45,349 nt of DNA from DATKZH01 sp964475955 (lineage in GTDB: Bacteria > Planctomycetota > Planctomycetia > Pirellulales > Thermoguttaceae), in the NCBI GenBank assembly GCA_964475955.1, contig CAYYZY010000048.1, forward strand, positions 1 to 45,349, in the 5' to 3' direction. Positions 7,904 to 20,594 of the stretch are shown in pieces. The translations under genes and the position numbers were made by a program. Each line of letters opens with the position of its first letter. The stretch's first letter is position 1. The notes below the pieces were generated by a model that did not search any database, was not told the origin of the DNA, and was given only the letters and a program-made list of their open reading frames with translations.

Positions 7904-10592
7904 ATGGCGATGAGAAGTTGTCGTGTGACTTGGAACCTATTCTTGGCCCTCGTGGGCGGTGCGGCAATCACGCTGGCGTTTGCCGATAGCCGCCGCGCCG
8001 TGGGCGATGAGTGGGGCATGGACGACATGCCCGGCATTTACGCCGAAGAAGAAATGGGGTTGCCGCCGGGTCCCTGCGAGGGCTCGATGGACGACGTGGC
8101 CCCGGCCCCGCCGGCCGACGTGGAAGAGGCCGACGAGCCCGACCACTTCGACACCGGCCCGGTGGACGACGAAACGTGGCAGGATACCGAGACCGAAGCC
8201 GAGAGCGTGTACCGGTACGAGTATCCCGAGCAGGCATACGACGAATACGACGAGAGCATCGACGACGCGACCTACGCCGAGCAGTACGACTACGAATACG
8301 AATACGAATACGGCTACGAGTACGCCGCCTCGGAAGACGAGTCGGCCATCGAAGAGGAGGCGGAAGTCGCCGAGGAAGCCGCCCCCGTCGATGAGTATTC
8401 CTACGAGGACTATTCCTACCAGGTCGAATACGGCTACGGGATGGAGGAAAGCGACGAGGCCGACGACGAAGAGTACACCTGGGACGAAAAGGAGTACGAG
8501 TCGGCGTACGACGAAGCCGAGTACGAATACGCCTACGAGGACGAGTGGCAGGACCTCGACGCCTCCGACGAAGAGGACGGCTGGGACGAAGAGGACTACG
8601 AGTCGGCGTACGACGAAGCCGAGTACGAATACGCCTACGAGGACGAGTGGCAGGACCTCGACGCCTCCGACGAAGAGGACTACGCGTACGAGTACGGCGA
8701 CTGGGAGTCGGAAAGCTACGACGACTCCGCCGCGGAGTACGATTACGAGAGCGAATATGCCTACGAGGAAGAGACGGTCGACGAGACCGGCGACTGGGAA
8801 TCCGAGTACGACGTCTATGAATACGATGCCTACGAGTACGACTACGAGAGCGAGTACGGCACCGACGAGATGGAGACGTTCGACACGGTCGACGACGCCA
8901 TGACCGAGACCGGCGTCGACGAGACCAGCGAGTGGGAGTACGAGTACGACACCTACGAATACGACTACGAGAGCGAGTACGGCACCGACGAGATGGAGAC
9001 GTTCGACACGGCCGACGACGCCATGAGCGAGACCGGCGTCGACGAGACCAGCGAGTGGGAGTACGAGTACGACACCTACGAANNNNNNNNNNNNNNNNNN
9101 NNNNNNNNNNNNNNNNNNNNNNNNNNNNNNNNNNNNNNNNNNNNNNNNNNNNNNNNNNNNNNNNNNNNNNNNNNNNNNNNNNAGCGAGTGGGAGTACGAG
9201 TACGACACCTACGAATACGACTACGAGAGCGAGTACGACGCGTACGAGTACGAGGGCGAGTACGCCGACGACGAGATGGAGACTTCCGACGCCGTCGACG
9301 AGACGAGCGATTGGGAGTCCGAGTACGACGTGTATGAGTACGACGCGTACGAGTACGACGCCTGGGCTTCGGAGTACGGCGAGTACTACGAGGGCGCGGT
9401 CTCGGAAGAGGTCGACGGCCTCGAAGCCTCCGACGAAGCCGCCGACGAAGAAGACGAGTCGTGGGAGTCGAGCTACGACGATTGCGGCTGGACCGACGAC
9501 TACGACTACGACTACGAGTACGAGTACGAGTACGAGTACGAGTACGCTTGCCCGGAGGAGGCGTACGGGCAGTCCGAGTGCCTCGACGAGAGCGTGGCTT
9601 CGGAAGGCGCGTCGGACGAGACGACGGAGTACGGCGGCTACTCCGCGGCCTATCCGGAGGCGGAGTACGCGTACCCCGAGCCGATGGTCGACGTCGCCGA
9701 GCCCGCGGCCGAGTCCTCGTCCGACGAGGATTTTGGCTACGATTATGAGTACGACGCGGAGTACGACCCCTGCGTCGACGATGCATGGGATTACGAGTCC
9801 GACGTCGAGGCCGACTACTCGTACGACGACCCGTACGAGCCCGCTTCGGAGTTCGAGTCCGAGATCGGCGACGGGCTGGAAGACCAGAGCGAGGAGACGT
9901 CGGACTTCGCGGCGGAAGAGCCTTACGGCTACGACTACGCGGATCCGTACGAGTACTACGGGTACGACTATGAGGAGGAGACGGTCGAGGAGGCCGCCGA
10001 GAGCGGGCTGGAGCTGTTCGCCTGGCACCCCAACGACCTGTTGCTGCTCCCCGACCGGGAGATCCTGAGGACGCTTGAGACCCTCTGCGATGAGTCCTCC
10101 GGCGTTCGTCGGGCGACGCTGAACGACTACCTCGAGGCGCTCGGCTGGGAGGCCATCGACTTCGCGTCGCGCTTCGAGGACGTGACCGGGATCGAGGTCC
10201 TCGGCCTGGCCGACGATCTGCCCGGCGCGGCCGCGTTCCTCGGGGCTTTCCGCCTCATGGAGCAGGGCGAGCTCGGCCAGGACGAGGCGGTCGACCTGCT
10301 CGAGCGCAGCCTTCAGAATCTCTCGCTGGAGTGGATCGAAGGCGTGAGCGAGATCACGGCCAACGCGTATGAGGAGTGGGAGCCCGAGCCGTCCACCGCC
10401 GACGTCGACGTGCCGGAGTGGTCGGACGGCGCCTCGGCCGGTCGCCCCGCGATCAGCGTGCTGCTCTCGCTCGGCAGCCGGTCGCTCATCGGGCTGGGTA
10501 ACGCGCTGAGTTGTGTGTCGCAGAACCTGGCCGAAGTGGACTGGCAGAGCGTGGCGGCTGCGGCGGCGGCCGACGACCCGGTCCAGCGATAG
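7904..10592 (+). CDS. Secreted, extremely acidic Tyr-rich repeat protein (split by assembly gap)
   Basis: Unrecognised protein. The ATG at 7904 follows GGGAGGA by 3 nt. A signal peptide (about residues 1-27, AFA cleavage) is followed by hundreds of residues made mostly of Glu, Asp and Tyr, often strictly alternating as EYEYEY or YDYE, with Ser/Thr/Ala/Trp spacers. Two duplicated units are visible: 34 residues (x2) and 41 residues (at least 3 copies into the gap). The last ~195 residues are ordinary, starting near ELFAWHPNDLLLLPDRE: a probably helical domain with VRRATLNDYLEALGWEAIDF and a final Ser/Ala-rich stretch. The 100 N at 9083-9182 split one frame: 393 codons before, 469 after. Reading the N run literally shifts the frame by one, an assembly artefact. 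Possible roles are cell-surface matrix, cation binding or aromatic cross-linking, all inference. Confidence 0.8.
8495..8680 (+). repeat. Two 102-nt tandem units (34 aa)
   Basis: Within the acidic protein gene, an 84-nt core at 8495-8578 recurs without any difference I can see at 8597-8680, giving a 102-nt period. The encoded unit contains YESAYDEAEYEYAYEDE followed by WQDLDASDEED. Identity at the DNA level, including synonymous sites, points to recent duplication or gene conversion. Confidence 0.92.
8808..9232 (+). repeat. 123-nt tandem units (41 aa) running into the gap
   Basis: One diverged unit before 8931, a full unit at 8931-9053, a third starting at 9054 that runs into the N gap, and the start of another at 9186 that changes after 9232. 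The unit reads EWEYEYDTYEYDYESEY, then GTDEMETFDT, then a D/E-rich end with GVDETS. The first two copies differ by only a few bases in their last ~90 nt. Confidence 0.9.
9083..9182. other. Assembly gap: exactly 100 N
   Basis: A run of exactly 100 N, the usual placeholder for a gap of unknown size, placed inside a tandem repeat. The codon before it (ending 9082) and the codon after it (starting 9183) are both complete, so the true missing length should be a multiple of 3, which 100 is not. Confidence 0.97.
9501..9546 (+). repeat. Hexanucleotide run encoding (D/E-Y)n
   Basis: Consecutive TACGAC and TACGAG hexamers encode YDYDYEYEYEYEYEY. Slippage here changes the length by whole Glu-Tyr pairs without breaking the frame. 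Confidence 0.9.
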
Positions 10593-10615
10593 CCTTCGGA
10601 GAAACCGCGAGCTTT

Positions 10616-10648
10616 TCGCGTAAATTGCTAGCTTGTAAAGACTTGCGA
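10616..10648. other. 33-nt AT-rich motif shared with 20317-20347
   Basis: Directly after the acidic gene stop lies TCGC, then ATTGCTAG, TAAAG and TTGCGA. The same ordered words (TCGCAA, ATTGCTAG, TAAAG, TTGCGA) are found at 20317-20347. The ends are partly inverted copies of each other. It could be a recombination core, a protein-binding site or a remnant repeat; its right end overlaps the terminator stem. Confidence 0.45.
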
Positions 10649-10685
10649 CCCAGGTGGCCACTTGCCGCCTGGGTCGCGTTTTTTG
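10645..10685 (+). terminator. Rho-independent terminator of the acidic repeat gene
   Basis: A perfect 10-bp GC-rich stem (GCGACCCAGG at 10645-10654 with CCTGGGTCGC at 10668-10677) and a 13-nt loop are followed by GTTTTTTG, 53 nt after the stop codon. Confidence 0.9.
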
Positions 10686-10766
10686 TGGCACGGCCGCCGG
10701 TGGCCGGCCGGCGGAGGGGCCTTTCCCTAACGGTGTCGTTCGATTTTGCCCGTCGGGGGTTTTTGT

Positions 10767-10796
10767 TTGGCAAATTCCGGGAGGGCTGGGTAGAAT
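10767..10796 (+). promoter_or_regulatory. Predicted sigma70-type promoter of the VWA protein gene
   Basis: TTGGCA at 10767-10772 and TAGAAT at 10791-10796 are separated by 18 nt, about 100 nt upstream of the chosen ATG. The sites lie just after the terminator of the preceding gene, so the VWA gene is probably transcribed on its own. Confidence 0.55.
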
Positions 10797-10898
10797 GAGC
10801 GATGAAGATAGGTATTGTGTCGACCATTCTCTGCGTGTCCGGGCTGGCGCTACGGAACACGCCAATCCACACGCATTTCTGCGCCGGAGGCTTCACTC

Positions 10899-14921
<4,023 letters not shown>

Positions 14922-14953
14922 GGCGCCGGCCCCCCGAGGGAAGCGAGTTGCTC

Positions 14954-14996
14954 AAGGGCTGGATCCCTGCCCCAGGTGCGGATTCAGCCCTTTTTT
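14954..14996 (+). terminator. Rho-independent terminator of the VWA protein gene
   Basis: AAGGGCTG at 14954-14961 pairs with CAGCCCTT at 14985-14992; the stem can be extended inward through GGATC. The T run ends at 14996. It lies 32 nt past the stop and overlaps the last codons of convergent tsaD; only the plus orientation has the T run. Confidence 0.88.
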
Positions 14997-16012
14997 CGTA
15001 CCACCCCGGGATAGACGTCCAGGTCCAGCTCCTCGAACTTTCCGGCTCGGTAACGCTCCACCGCGATGGCCCCCATCACGGCGTTGTCGGTGCAGAGGGC
15101 CGGCGGGGCCACGTGGAGCCGCACGTTTCGCGCGCCGACTTCCTCGGCCAGGCGCTCGCGCAGCCGCCGGTTGGCCGCCACGCCCCCGCCCACGCAGAGG
15201 ACCTCCAGCCCGGTGCGCTTTAGCGCCAGAAGTGCCTTGTCGACCAGGCAGTCGACGACCGCCTCCTGGAAACTGGCGGCCAGGTCGGCCACCTGGCGCC
15301 TTTCCAGCCGGAGCTGGCCGAAGTCGAGCGGGCCGGGGCCGGCGACGGCGTAGCGCACCGCCGTCTTCAGCCCGCTGAAGCTGAAGTCGAGGCGGTCGCG
15401 GTCCTGGACCAGGGCGCGGGGGAAGGCGTGCGCCCGGCCGTCGCCCTCGCGCGCGGCCTTCTCGATGGCCGGTCCCCCCGGATAGCCGAGGCCGAGCATG
15501 GCGGCCACCTTGTCGAACGCCTCGCCGGCCGCATCGTCGATGGTCGCCCCGAGCAGCTCGAAGTCGAGGGGGCCGGCGCACCGATAGAGGCTCGTGTGGC
15601 CCCCGCTTGCGATCAGGCCGACGCAGGGGAACACGTCTTCCCCGCTCGCCAGCCGGCAGGCGTAGACGTGGGCCTGAAGGTGGTTGACCGCGATCAGCGG
15701 GATGCCCCGGGCGACACAGAGGGCCTTGGCGGCGACCAGCCCGACCAACAGCGAACCGGCCAGCCCCGGCGTGTTGGCCACGGCGACCGCATCGAGATCG
15801 GCGAGCAACGTGCCGGCGCGCCGCAGCGTTTCGTCGATCACGGGAAGGATCCGCTCGAGGTGCGCCCGCGAGGCGATTTCCGGAACCACGCCGCCGAACC
15901 GGCGGTGGAGGTCGTCCTGGGAGGCCACGACCGAGCCGAGCACGTTCAACTCGCCGTCGACGACCGCCGCGGCCGTTTCGTCACACGTGGTTTCGAGCGT
16001 GAGGATTCTCAT
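14984..16012 (-). CDS. tsaD: tRNA N6-adenosine threonylcarbamoyltransferase TsaD
   Basis: Catalytic subunit of the TsaBDE complex, which transfers threonylcarbamoyl to A37 of ANN-decoding tRNAs (cytoplasm). The product of 342 aa is normal length. Seen are the N-terminal ASKHA strand RILTLETTCDETAAAVV, the metal ligands HLQAH (His111 and His115), ASGGHTSL, the DDAAGEAFDK loop, GGPAIEK, and CTDNAVMGA near the end. I chose the ATG at 16012 because family members start directly with this strand. A GTG at 16054 overlapping the S41 protease stop (GTGA) would add 14 residues and would fit translational coupling. It lies directly downstream of the S41 gene. Confidence 0.95.
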   Translation of the reverse strand: MRILTLETTCDETAAAVVDGELNVLGSVVASQDDLHRRFGGVVPEIASRAHLERILPVIDETLRRAGTLLADLDAVAVANTPGLAGSLLVGLVAAKALCVARGIPLIAVNHLQAHVYACRLASGEDVFPCVGLIASGGHTSLYRCAGPLDFELLGATIDDAAGEAFDKVAAMLGLGYPGGPAIEKAAREGDGRAHAFPRALVQDRDRLDFSFSGLKTAVRYAVAGPGPLDFGQLRLERRQVADLAASFQEAVVDCLVDKALLALKRTGLEVLCVGGGVAANRRLRERLAEEVGARNVRLHVAPPALCTDNAVMGAIAVERYRAGKFEELDLDVYPGVVRKKG

Positions 16013-16050
16013 CGACGCGTCGATCGAGGACGACGCCCCCGGCACGGCGC

Positions 16051-17637
16051 TCACTCGGCGCGGGCCAGCTCGGCACTGAGGTAGTCAATCGCCATCCGCA
16101 ACTGGGGGTCGACCGGTTCCGCGGCCGGCCCCGCCTCCGGCTTGGGCTTCGCCTTCGATTCCGGCTGCGAAGGCCGCTCGTCGCCGGGCCGGGCTTCCTC
16201 GTCGCCGTCCGGTGCGCCTTCCGGCGGGTCGGAAGGCTTCGGCGGCTGCTCGGCTTCACCGGATTGCCGTTTCGGGTCCTCGGCCTCGGGCTTCGTCCGG
16301 GGCTTGGGCGACTCGGGCGACTCGGGCGGCTCGGGCGGCTCGTCCGGCGTCGCCTCCGCGGGAGACTCGTCGGGCGGGGTTCCGGGTTGCCCGGAAGACG
16401 CCGGCTCGGACGCGCCGGCCTTTTTCGGTCGGAGCAGCTCGCGATTGCGGCGCTCGCGGACCAGCGCGAGCATTTGGCCGTCGGTCAGCTTCAGCTCGTA
16501 GCCTTCGTCGGGTGTCACGCCCCATTCGTCGTCTTCGTCGTCTTCCGGGAAGCGATGGATGTTCTTGCCGCTGGGCCGGAGGTAGCTGGCGGTCGTCAGC
16601 TTGAGGGCACTCAGATCGTGCTCCAGGGGGATCACGTTCTGCACGCTCCCCTTGCCCCAGGTCCGCTCGCCCATGATCACCGCCCGGTCGTGATCCTGGA
16701 GGCACGCCGCCACGATCTCGCTCGCGCTGGCGCTGTAACGATTCACCAGCACCACCATGGGGAAATCCTTGAAGGTGCCCTCCTTGTTCGCCTCCCAGGT
16801 TCGCTTGGGGCCGCTGCGCCCGCTGGTCTTCACGACCTCCCCTTCGGCCACGAACAGGTCGCTCACCTCGATGGCCGATCGCAGCAGGCCGCCCGGGTTG
16901 AATCGCAGATCGAGGATCAGTCCGCGGAGGTCGTGCTTCGCGAGCTCCGAGAGGGCCTCGCGCAAGTCGCCGGCCGTGTCGCGGCTGAACGCCGTGATCC
17001 ACACGTAGCCGATCTGTTTCTGCGGGTCCAGCAGGAAGCTCCACCGGTCGTCTTCCGCGCGGTGATGGCCCAGCACGGTCTCGGTGTGGATGAGGTCGCG
17101 GGTGAGGGCGATCGTCTCGGGCTCGGGCTCCCCGGCGTGGAGCACGGTCAGCTTCACCTCGGTGCCCGCCTCGCCCCTCAGTTGCTCGACGGCCTTCTGG
17201 ATGGTGATGCCCTTGGTGCTCTTGCCGTCGATCTCCACGATCCGGTCGCCGGCCAGGATCCCGGCTTCGTAGGCGGGCGTGCCGACCAGCGGGCTGAGCA
17301 CTTGCAGCCGGCCCTTTTCCACGGCGATCTTGATGCCGATCCCGCCGAAGTTGCCTTGGACCGTGCTGCGGAAGTCGTCGAGTTGGTCCGGGCTGATGTA
17401 GGACGAGTAGGGATCGAGTTCCCGGAGGACCCCCCGAATGGCCGCCTCGATCAACTCGCGCCGGCTGACCTCCTTGACGTAGTTCCGCTCCACCTGGTCC
17501 AGCGTGTCGACCAGCAGCTTGTACAACTCGTAGTCGTCCTCCTGCGGCGGCTCCGACGAGTCGGCCAGCGCCGGGCCTGAGAACCCGTAACCGGCCAGAA
17601 CGAGCGTTACCAGAAGAACCGGGATGCGCCGGACCAT
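16051..17637 (-). CDS. S41-family C-terminal processing protease with Pro/Glu-rich tail
   Basis: Exported protease of 528 aa that cleaves at the C-terminus of envelope proteins. The ATG at 17637 follows GGAGGAG and begins a signal peptide (about 1-25, ALADS). A helical N-terminal region contains RELDPYSSYISP. The PDZ domain (about 95-180) has GILAGDRIVEIDGKST. The peptidase domain holds the catalytic dyad Ser304 (YSASASEI) and Lys329 (GKGSVQ), 25 residues apart as in the family. A disordered Pro/Glu/Lys/Ser-rich stretch (about 410-505) leads to a short helical end. That tail is much longer than in typical CtpA/CtpB. The stop overlaps the alternative tsaD start. Confidence 0.94.
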   Translation of the reverse strand: MVRRIPVLLVTLVLAGYGFSGPALADSSEPPQEDDYELYKLLVDTLDQVERNYVKEVSRRELIEAAIRGVLRELDPYSSYISPDQLDDFRSTVQGNFGGIGIKIAVEKGRLQVLSPLVGTPAYEAGILAGDRIVEIDGKSTKGITIQKAVEQLRGEAGTEVKLTVLHAGEPEPETIALTRDLIHTETVLGHHRAEDDRWSFLLDPQKQIGYVWITAFSRDTAGDLREALSELAKHDLRGLILDLRFNPGGLLRSAIEVSDLFVAEGEVVKTSGRSGPKRTWEANKEGTFKDFPMVVLVNRYSASASEIVAACLQDHDRAVIMGERTWGKGSVQNVIPLEHDLSALKLTTASYLRPSGKNIHRFPEDDEDDEWGVTPDEGYELKLTDGQMLALVRERRNRELLRPKKAGASEPASSGQPGTPPDESPAEATPDEPPEPPESPESPKPRTKPEAEDPKRQSGEAEQPPKPSDPPEGAPDGDEEARPGDERPSQPESKAKPKPEAGPAAEPVDPQLRMAIDYLSAELARAE

Positions 17638-17749
17638 CGACCAGACTCCTCCGAACCGAGAATTCGCTTCCACGTCAACCTGCGTCGGGTACGCATGCCG
17701 CGGGGCGTTGGATCGCCCGGCACGAGCGAGGATCATCCATACGACGTTT

Positions 17750-17817
17750 GTAGTGACCGCATTCATGCGGTCCGAAGCCGGTCCGGGCCGCCGGGACCCG
17801 ATGAATCGGGTCACTGC
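17750..17817. repeat. REP-like inverted pair (family G)
   Basis: Left element: GTAG foot at 17750-17753, stem GACCGCAT / ATGCGGTC, loop TC (17755-17772). Right element, inverted: stem GACCCGAT / ATCGGGTC at 17795-17812, with foot GCAG read on the minus strand. The pair forms a BIME-like unit. A further copy of the left element is at 37955-37978. Confidence 0.85.
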
Positions 17818-17859
17818 GAGCGCCGATGAATCATCCGGGCCAGACGGCATCCGCTCTAA

Positions 17860-17957
17860 CGTGGGGCACGTTTCCAACGTGCCCACAACCCAATGGCACG
17901 TTGGAAACGTGCCCCACAACATGCGCGCACCACGCGCGCATCATCACGGTCAAAGAC
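17860..17957. repeat. REP-like inverted pair plus conserved flank (family A)
   Basis: GTGG foot at 17861, stem GGCACGTT / AACGTGCC, loop TCC, then the same element inverted at 17895-17917, followed by about 40 nt with GCGCGCAC and CATCATCACGGTCA. The same arrangement, flank included, recurs at 23659-23787. Confidence 0.88.
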
Positions 17958-18220
17958 TCGAATACGACAGCGCAGGTTCGACTCGGATGCGGGACTGGGC
18001 AGCCTGGAGCGGTGTCCCGATTTCCCAAAGTTGACTGCGCGTTTTGCCCCGCTTCACGTCGAAGCCGGCCGTTGGTCGATCTTGCGCTGGAGTACTAACT
18101 CGTCCCGAGCAGGCGACTTCGAGAAGTATAGTGGGATTGCGCAAATCGGGCAAGTTTTCCTGGGGGGTGCGACGGCTTGTCGCGGCTGTTCCGGTGGAGT
18201 AGTGGCTGGCGGCGCGTGGG

Positions 18221-18709
18221 CTACCGCGCCCGGGGCGCCCGCTCGATCGCCGCGATCTCGCCGTGGTCGAGCCAGACGAGATGGCATCGGATGCACGAGT
18301 CGATGACCACGTTGCCCGGCCCGTAGTACGGATGGACGTCCATCCGCTTGTGGCACACGGGGCAATTGATCTTGCGCTGGAGTTCTTCCGGGTCGAGCGG
18401 TTTGGGCGGCTCGCCCGGCCCGGACTGCGCGGCGCGTCGCTTGCGCACCACGGCCGTGAAGCGCTCGCCGTTGATGAGCACGCCGCGGCACCCTTCGCAG
18501 AAGAGGACTCGGGTATCCTCGATCGAGCCGGCGGTGAGCGGCCCGTCGCAGACGGGGCAATCGAAGTCGCTCTCTTCGCCCAGCGGGGTCACGCCGTCGG
18601 CCGAGGTTTCCAGGGGTTCCGGGAAGTGGAACGTGGAGCAGAAATCGCAGCAGAAGTAATCGCGCTCGTCGACGAGCCGCATCGGCGCGCCGCAATTCGT
18701 ACAATTCAT
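18221..18709 (-). CDS. Triple zinc-ribbon protein (zf-TFIIB-like)
   Basis: Small soluble protein of 162 aa, with a GAGGAGGG ribosome-binding site before the ATG. It carries Cys pairs for three zinc ribbons: Cys3/Cys6 with Cys21/Cys24; Cys51/Cys54 (CPVC) with Cys71/Cys74 (CEGC); and Cys116/Cys119 (CPVC) with Cys139/Cys142 (CIRC). The second and third follow the zf-TFIIB pattern, in which the distal pair precedes a short G/L-V-W/I-L segment (VLING, LVWLDHGE). Linkers are charged. Function is not known for this family; a nucleic-acid or protein-binding adaptor is plausible. It stands between two repeat-filled gaps. Confidence 0.85.
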   Translation of the reverse strand: MNCTNCGAPMRLVDERDYFCCDFCSTFHFPEPLETSADGVTPLGEESDFDCPVCDGPLTAGSIEDTRVLFCEGCRGVLINGERFTAVVRKRRAAQSGPGEPPKPLDPEELQRKINCPVCHKRMDVHPYYGPGNVVIDSCIRCHLVWLDHGEIAAIERAPRAR

Positions 18710-18854
18710 CGCTTCGCCCTCCTCTCGATTCCTCCGGGCCGGAAATCCGGAATCCTCGCGGCGGCGGAACGCCGCGCAGGGTATTTTCTACAGTTCGTGC
18801 CAGCCGGTCGCGCACGGTCGTCGCGGCTTTGTCGGAAAGCGGCCGGCGCAAGGT

Positions 18855-18945
18855 GATCTGTAGCCGGAAACCGTGATACCCGCGTGGGTGCAAGCACCCA
18901 CCCGCCGGAAACCGTGATGCACGCGTGGGTGCAAGCACCCACCCT
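18855..18945. repeat. Two tandem REP-like elements (family B)
   Basis: Two direct copies of a unit with GCCGGAAACCGTGAT followed by a hairpin of stem GTGGGTGC / GCACCCAC. Read on the minus strand, the second copy has the GTAG foot (CTAC at 18943-18946 on plus); the first has lost it. Related elements are at 21845-21914 and 26302-26330. Confidence 0.87.
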
Positions 18946-18964
18946 ACGTGTCGTCCGACAGAGC

Positions 18965-19981
18965 CTAGTAATCGTACCATATCCCCAGGCCGATCTGCTC
19001 TTCGTGCTCCCGGAAGAACTGGTACTGATCGGATTTTCCGTTGAAGTAGTGCAACCCGACGCGGAAGAGCTGCCCGGCCCGGCCCGGCCACTGAAGCCCC
19101 GTCTGGACGGTGAAGTTCCCGCCGAAATCGACCTCCTCGCGGAGCCGCGTGTTGACGGCCAAAAAGGGCGTGCCGAGGGCCGACCAGGGTTGGGCCGGGC
19201 TGAAGTCGACGCCGAACTGGAATTCCCACGGCTCGCTGCCGCCGTTGATGTGGAAGGCCCAACCCGCCTCGCCGTAGAGGCGCCAGTTGGGATTCGGCCT
19301 CCAGGCCAGCCCGAGCACCAGGACGTCGCGCACGTAGTTGCGGCGATCCCACGTGGCGTGCTCCACCATGTACTCGTCGCCCAGGTGCGAGCTGAGGTGG
19401 TAGTAGGCGAATTTCGACTCCCAGGGGCCGAGGCGGTGTGTCAGGGGAATCCCGAACCGGAAGTCGGCCGAGACGAGGTTGCGAGCTTCGTCGAGCGTCA
19501 GTCGCGGGAAGGCCGCCCCCTCGACGTCGATCTGGTAGCCTTCGGGCGGGAGGGCGTCGCTCGTGCCGTAGCGGAGGATGCCGACGTGGCCGCCCAACGC
19601 CACGTCCCAAAGCCAGCCCCGGTCGCGCTGGTGGAACCAGTGGGTGGCGAACCGGGACTCGCGCCCGGCGGCCAGATAGGCCGGGTAGAGCAACCCGCTT
19701 GGGAGCACCTGCCAAGTCCAGCGCCGCTGGAAATAGGTCGCCCCGCCCGGCGCCACGGCCAGATCGACCGGGGGCCCCTCGATGACGTGGCCCCACGCGT
19801 CGGCGGGCGCCGTCTCGGGCAGGAAGCCTAAGGGGCCAGGGGACGCGACCGGGCGGTCGGCGTGGACCGCCGTGCTGGGCGGCAGCGCGTACATCTGGGC
19901 GGCGGCCTCCCTGGCTCCCCCAGCGGCCATCAGCCGGAAACAGCAGGCGACGGCAACGAGCAGCGCCCCGTGGCGATGCAT
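18965..19981 (-). CDS. DUF1207 family envelope protein (predicted beta-rich)
   Basis: Exported protein of 338 aa. The ATG at 19981 follows TGAGGAG and begins a signal peptide (about 1-27). The rest is rich in alternating aromatic/polar strands: FQRRWTWQVLPSGLLYPAYLAG-like start, RFATHW, WLWDVALGGHVGILRYG, ADFRFGIPL, WESKFAYYHLSSHLGDEY, LVLGLAWRP, NWRLYGEAGWAF, FQFGVDFSP, GNFTVQTGLQWPG and the aromatic end GLGIWYDY. This matches the DUF1207 pattern (seen in planctomycetes and related phyla). The repeated strands and aromatic C-terminus suggest an outer-membrane barrel, but that is inference. Transport substrate or role is unknown. Confidence 0.82.
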   Translation of the reverse strand: MHRHGALLVAVACCFRLMAAGGAREAAAQMYALPPSTAVHADRPVASPGPLGFLPETAPADAWGHVIEGPPVDLAVAPGGATYFQRRWTWQVLPSGLLYPAYLAAGRESRFATHWFHQRDRGWLWDVALGGHVGILRYGTSDALPPEGYQIDVEGAAFPRLTLDEARNLVSADFRFGIPLTHRLGPWESKFAYYHLSSHLGDEYMVEHATWDRRNYVRDVLVLGLAWRPNPNWRLYGEAGWAFHINGGSEPWEFQFGVDFSPAQPWSALGTPFLAVNTRLREEVDFGGNFTVQTGLQWPGRAGQLFRVGLHYFNGKSDQYQFFREHEEQIGLGIWYDY

Positions 19982-20316
19982 GACGAATCGCTCCTCAATC
20001 TCTCCTCGGGCCGGCACAGTCCGTGTACCGGCGGGTTGGTCGGAGTCCAGCGCAGCGAGCCCCCCGGAATCCGCGGGACGGTGGGCTCGCGGCGCTCGAC
20101 CAAAGCCACCTTGAATCGCACAGGTCATTCCGGCACGACTTCGTAGCAGGTACATGCCGTGCGCCGTCCGCGCGACACGGCGTGCGGCGTGTGTCGGCTG
20201 CCCGGGGAGTCGCCGTGTCCGGCCACCGAGGCTGCTCGCCCACGGGGGCCGGTCCGGAAAAAAGGGCCGATAGTGTAACGTCTTCGCCGCTCCGGGGGCA
20301 GAGAGAATCGGTCTTG

Positions 20317-20347
20317 TCGCAAGCTATTGCTAGATAAAGGTTTGCGA
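20317..20347. other. 31-nt AT-rich motif shared with 10616-10648
   Basis: TCGCAA ... ATTGCTAG ... TAAAG ... TTGCGA, with TCGCAA and TTGCGA forming inverted ends. The same word order occurs after the acidic repeat gene. Confidence 0.45.
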
Positions 20348-20594
20348 ACCGGCGCCCGCGCGCCTGTCTCCGCCCGATCTCCCCCGCACCTGGAATACGG
20401 GAGTCGTGCCGGGCCCCTTTGAGACTGCGCCGTTATCACCCGACGCCGAGGCGTCGTCAGGCGGGATGAAGCGGTGCCTGACGACGGGGAAGCGTCACGA
20501 GGGACGAGGGAAAGCGCTTGCGAAACGCAAGCGTCGTCGTGAGGCCAAAGACGTAAATGACCTTGCGCGATTCCGCGGCGCGCGGGATGCGACT

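Larger units (their letters stand above)
17638..18220. other. 583-nt non-coding region with two REP-like clusters
   Basis: Between the divergent-side start of the S41 gene and the end of the zinc-ribbon gene. It holds the two repeat clusters listed separately. A shared flank after the second cluster (about 17921-17957) is also found at 23751-23787. I see no credible coding frame here. Confidence 0.7.

Noticed and set aside
9083..9337. A frameshift or second gene in the acidic repeat protein after the N run
   Set aside because: The frame change equals 100 mod 3 and vanishes if the gap has its expected length; both flanks encode the same repeat.
7968..10865. 965-codon minus-strand open frame over the acidic repeat gene
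   Set aside because: It is produced by the repetitive TAC-GAG codons read backwards (Val/Leu/Arg/Gly runs); no start signal, and it crosses the terminator.
17638..17922. N-terminal extension of the S41 protease
   Set aside because: It runs through repeats; the ATG at 17637 has GGAGGAG and a signal peptide.
18884..19831. 315-codon plus-strand frame over the DUF1207 gene
   Set aside because: Opposite-strand shadow; the minus frame has a ribosome-binding site, signal peptide and family pattern.
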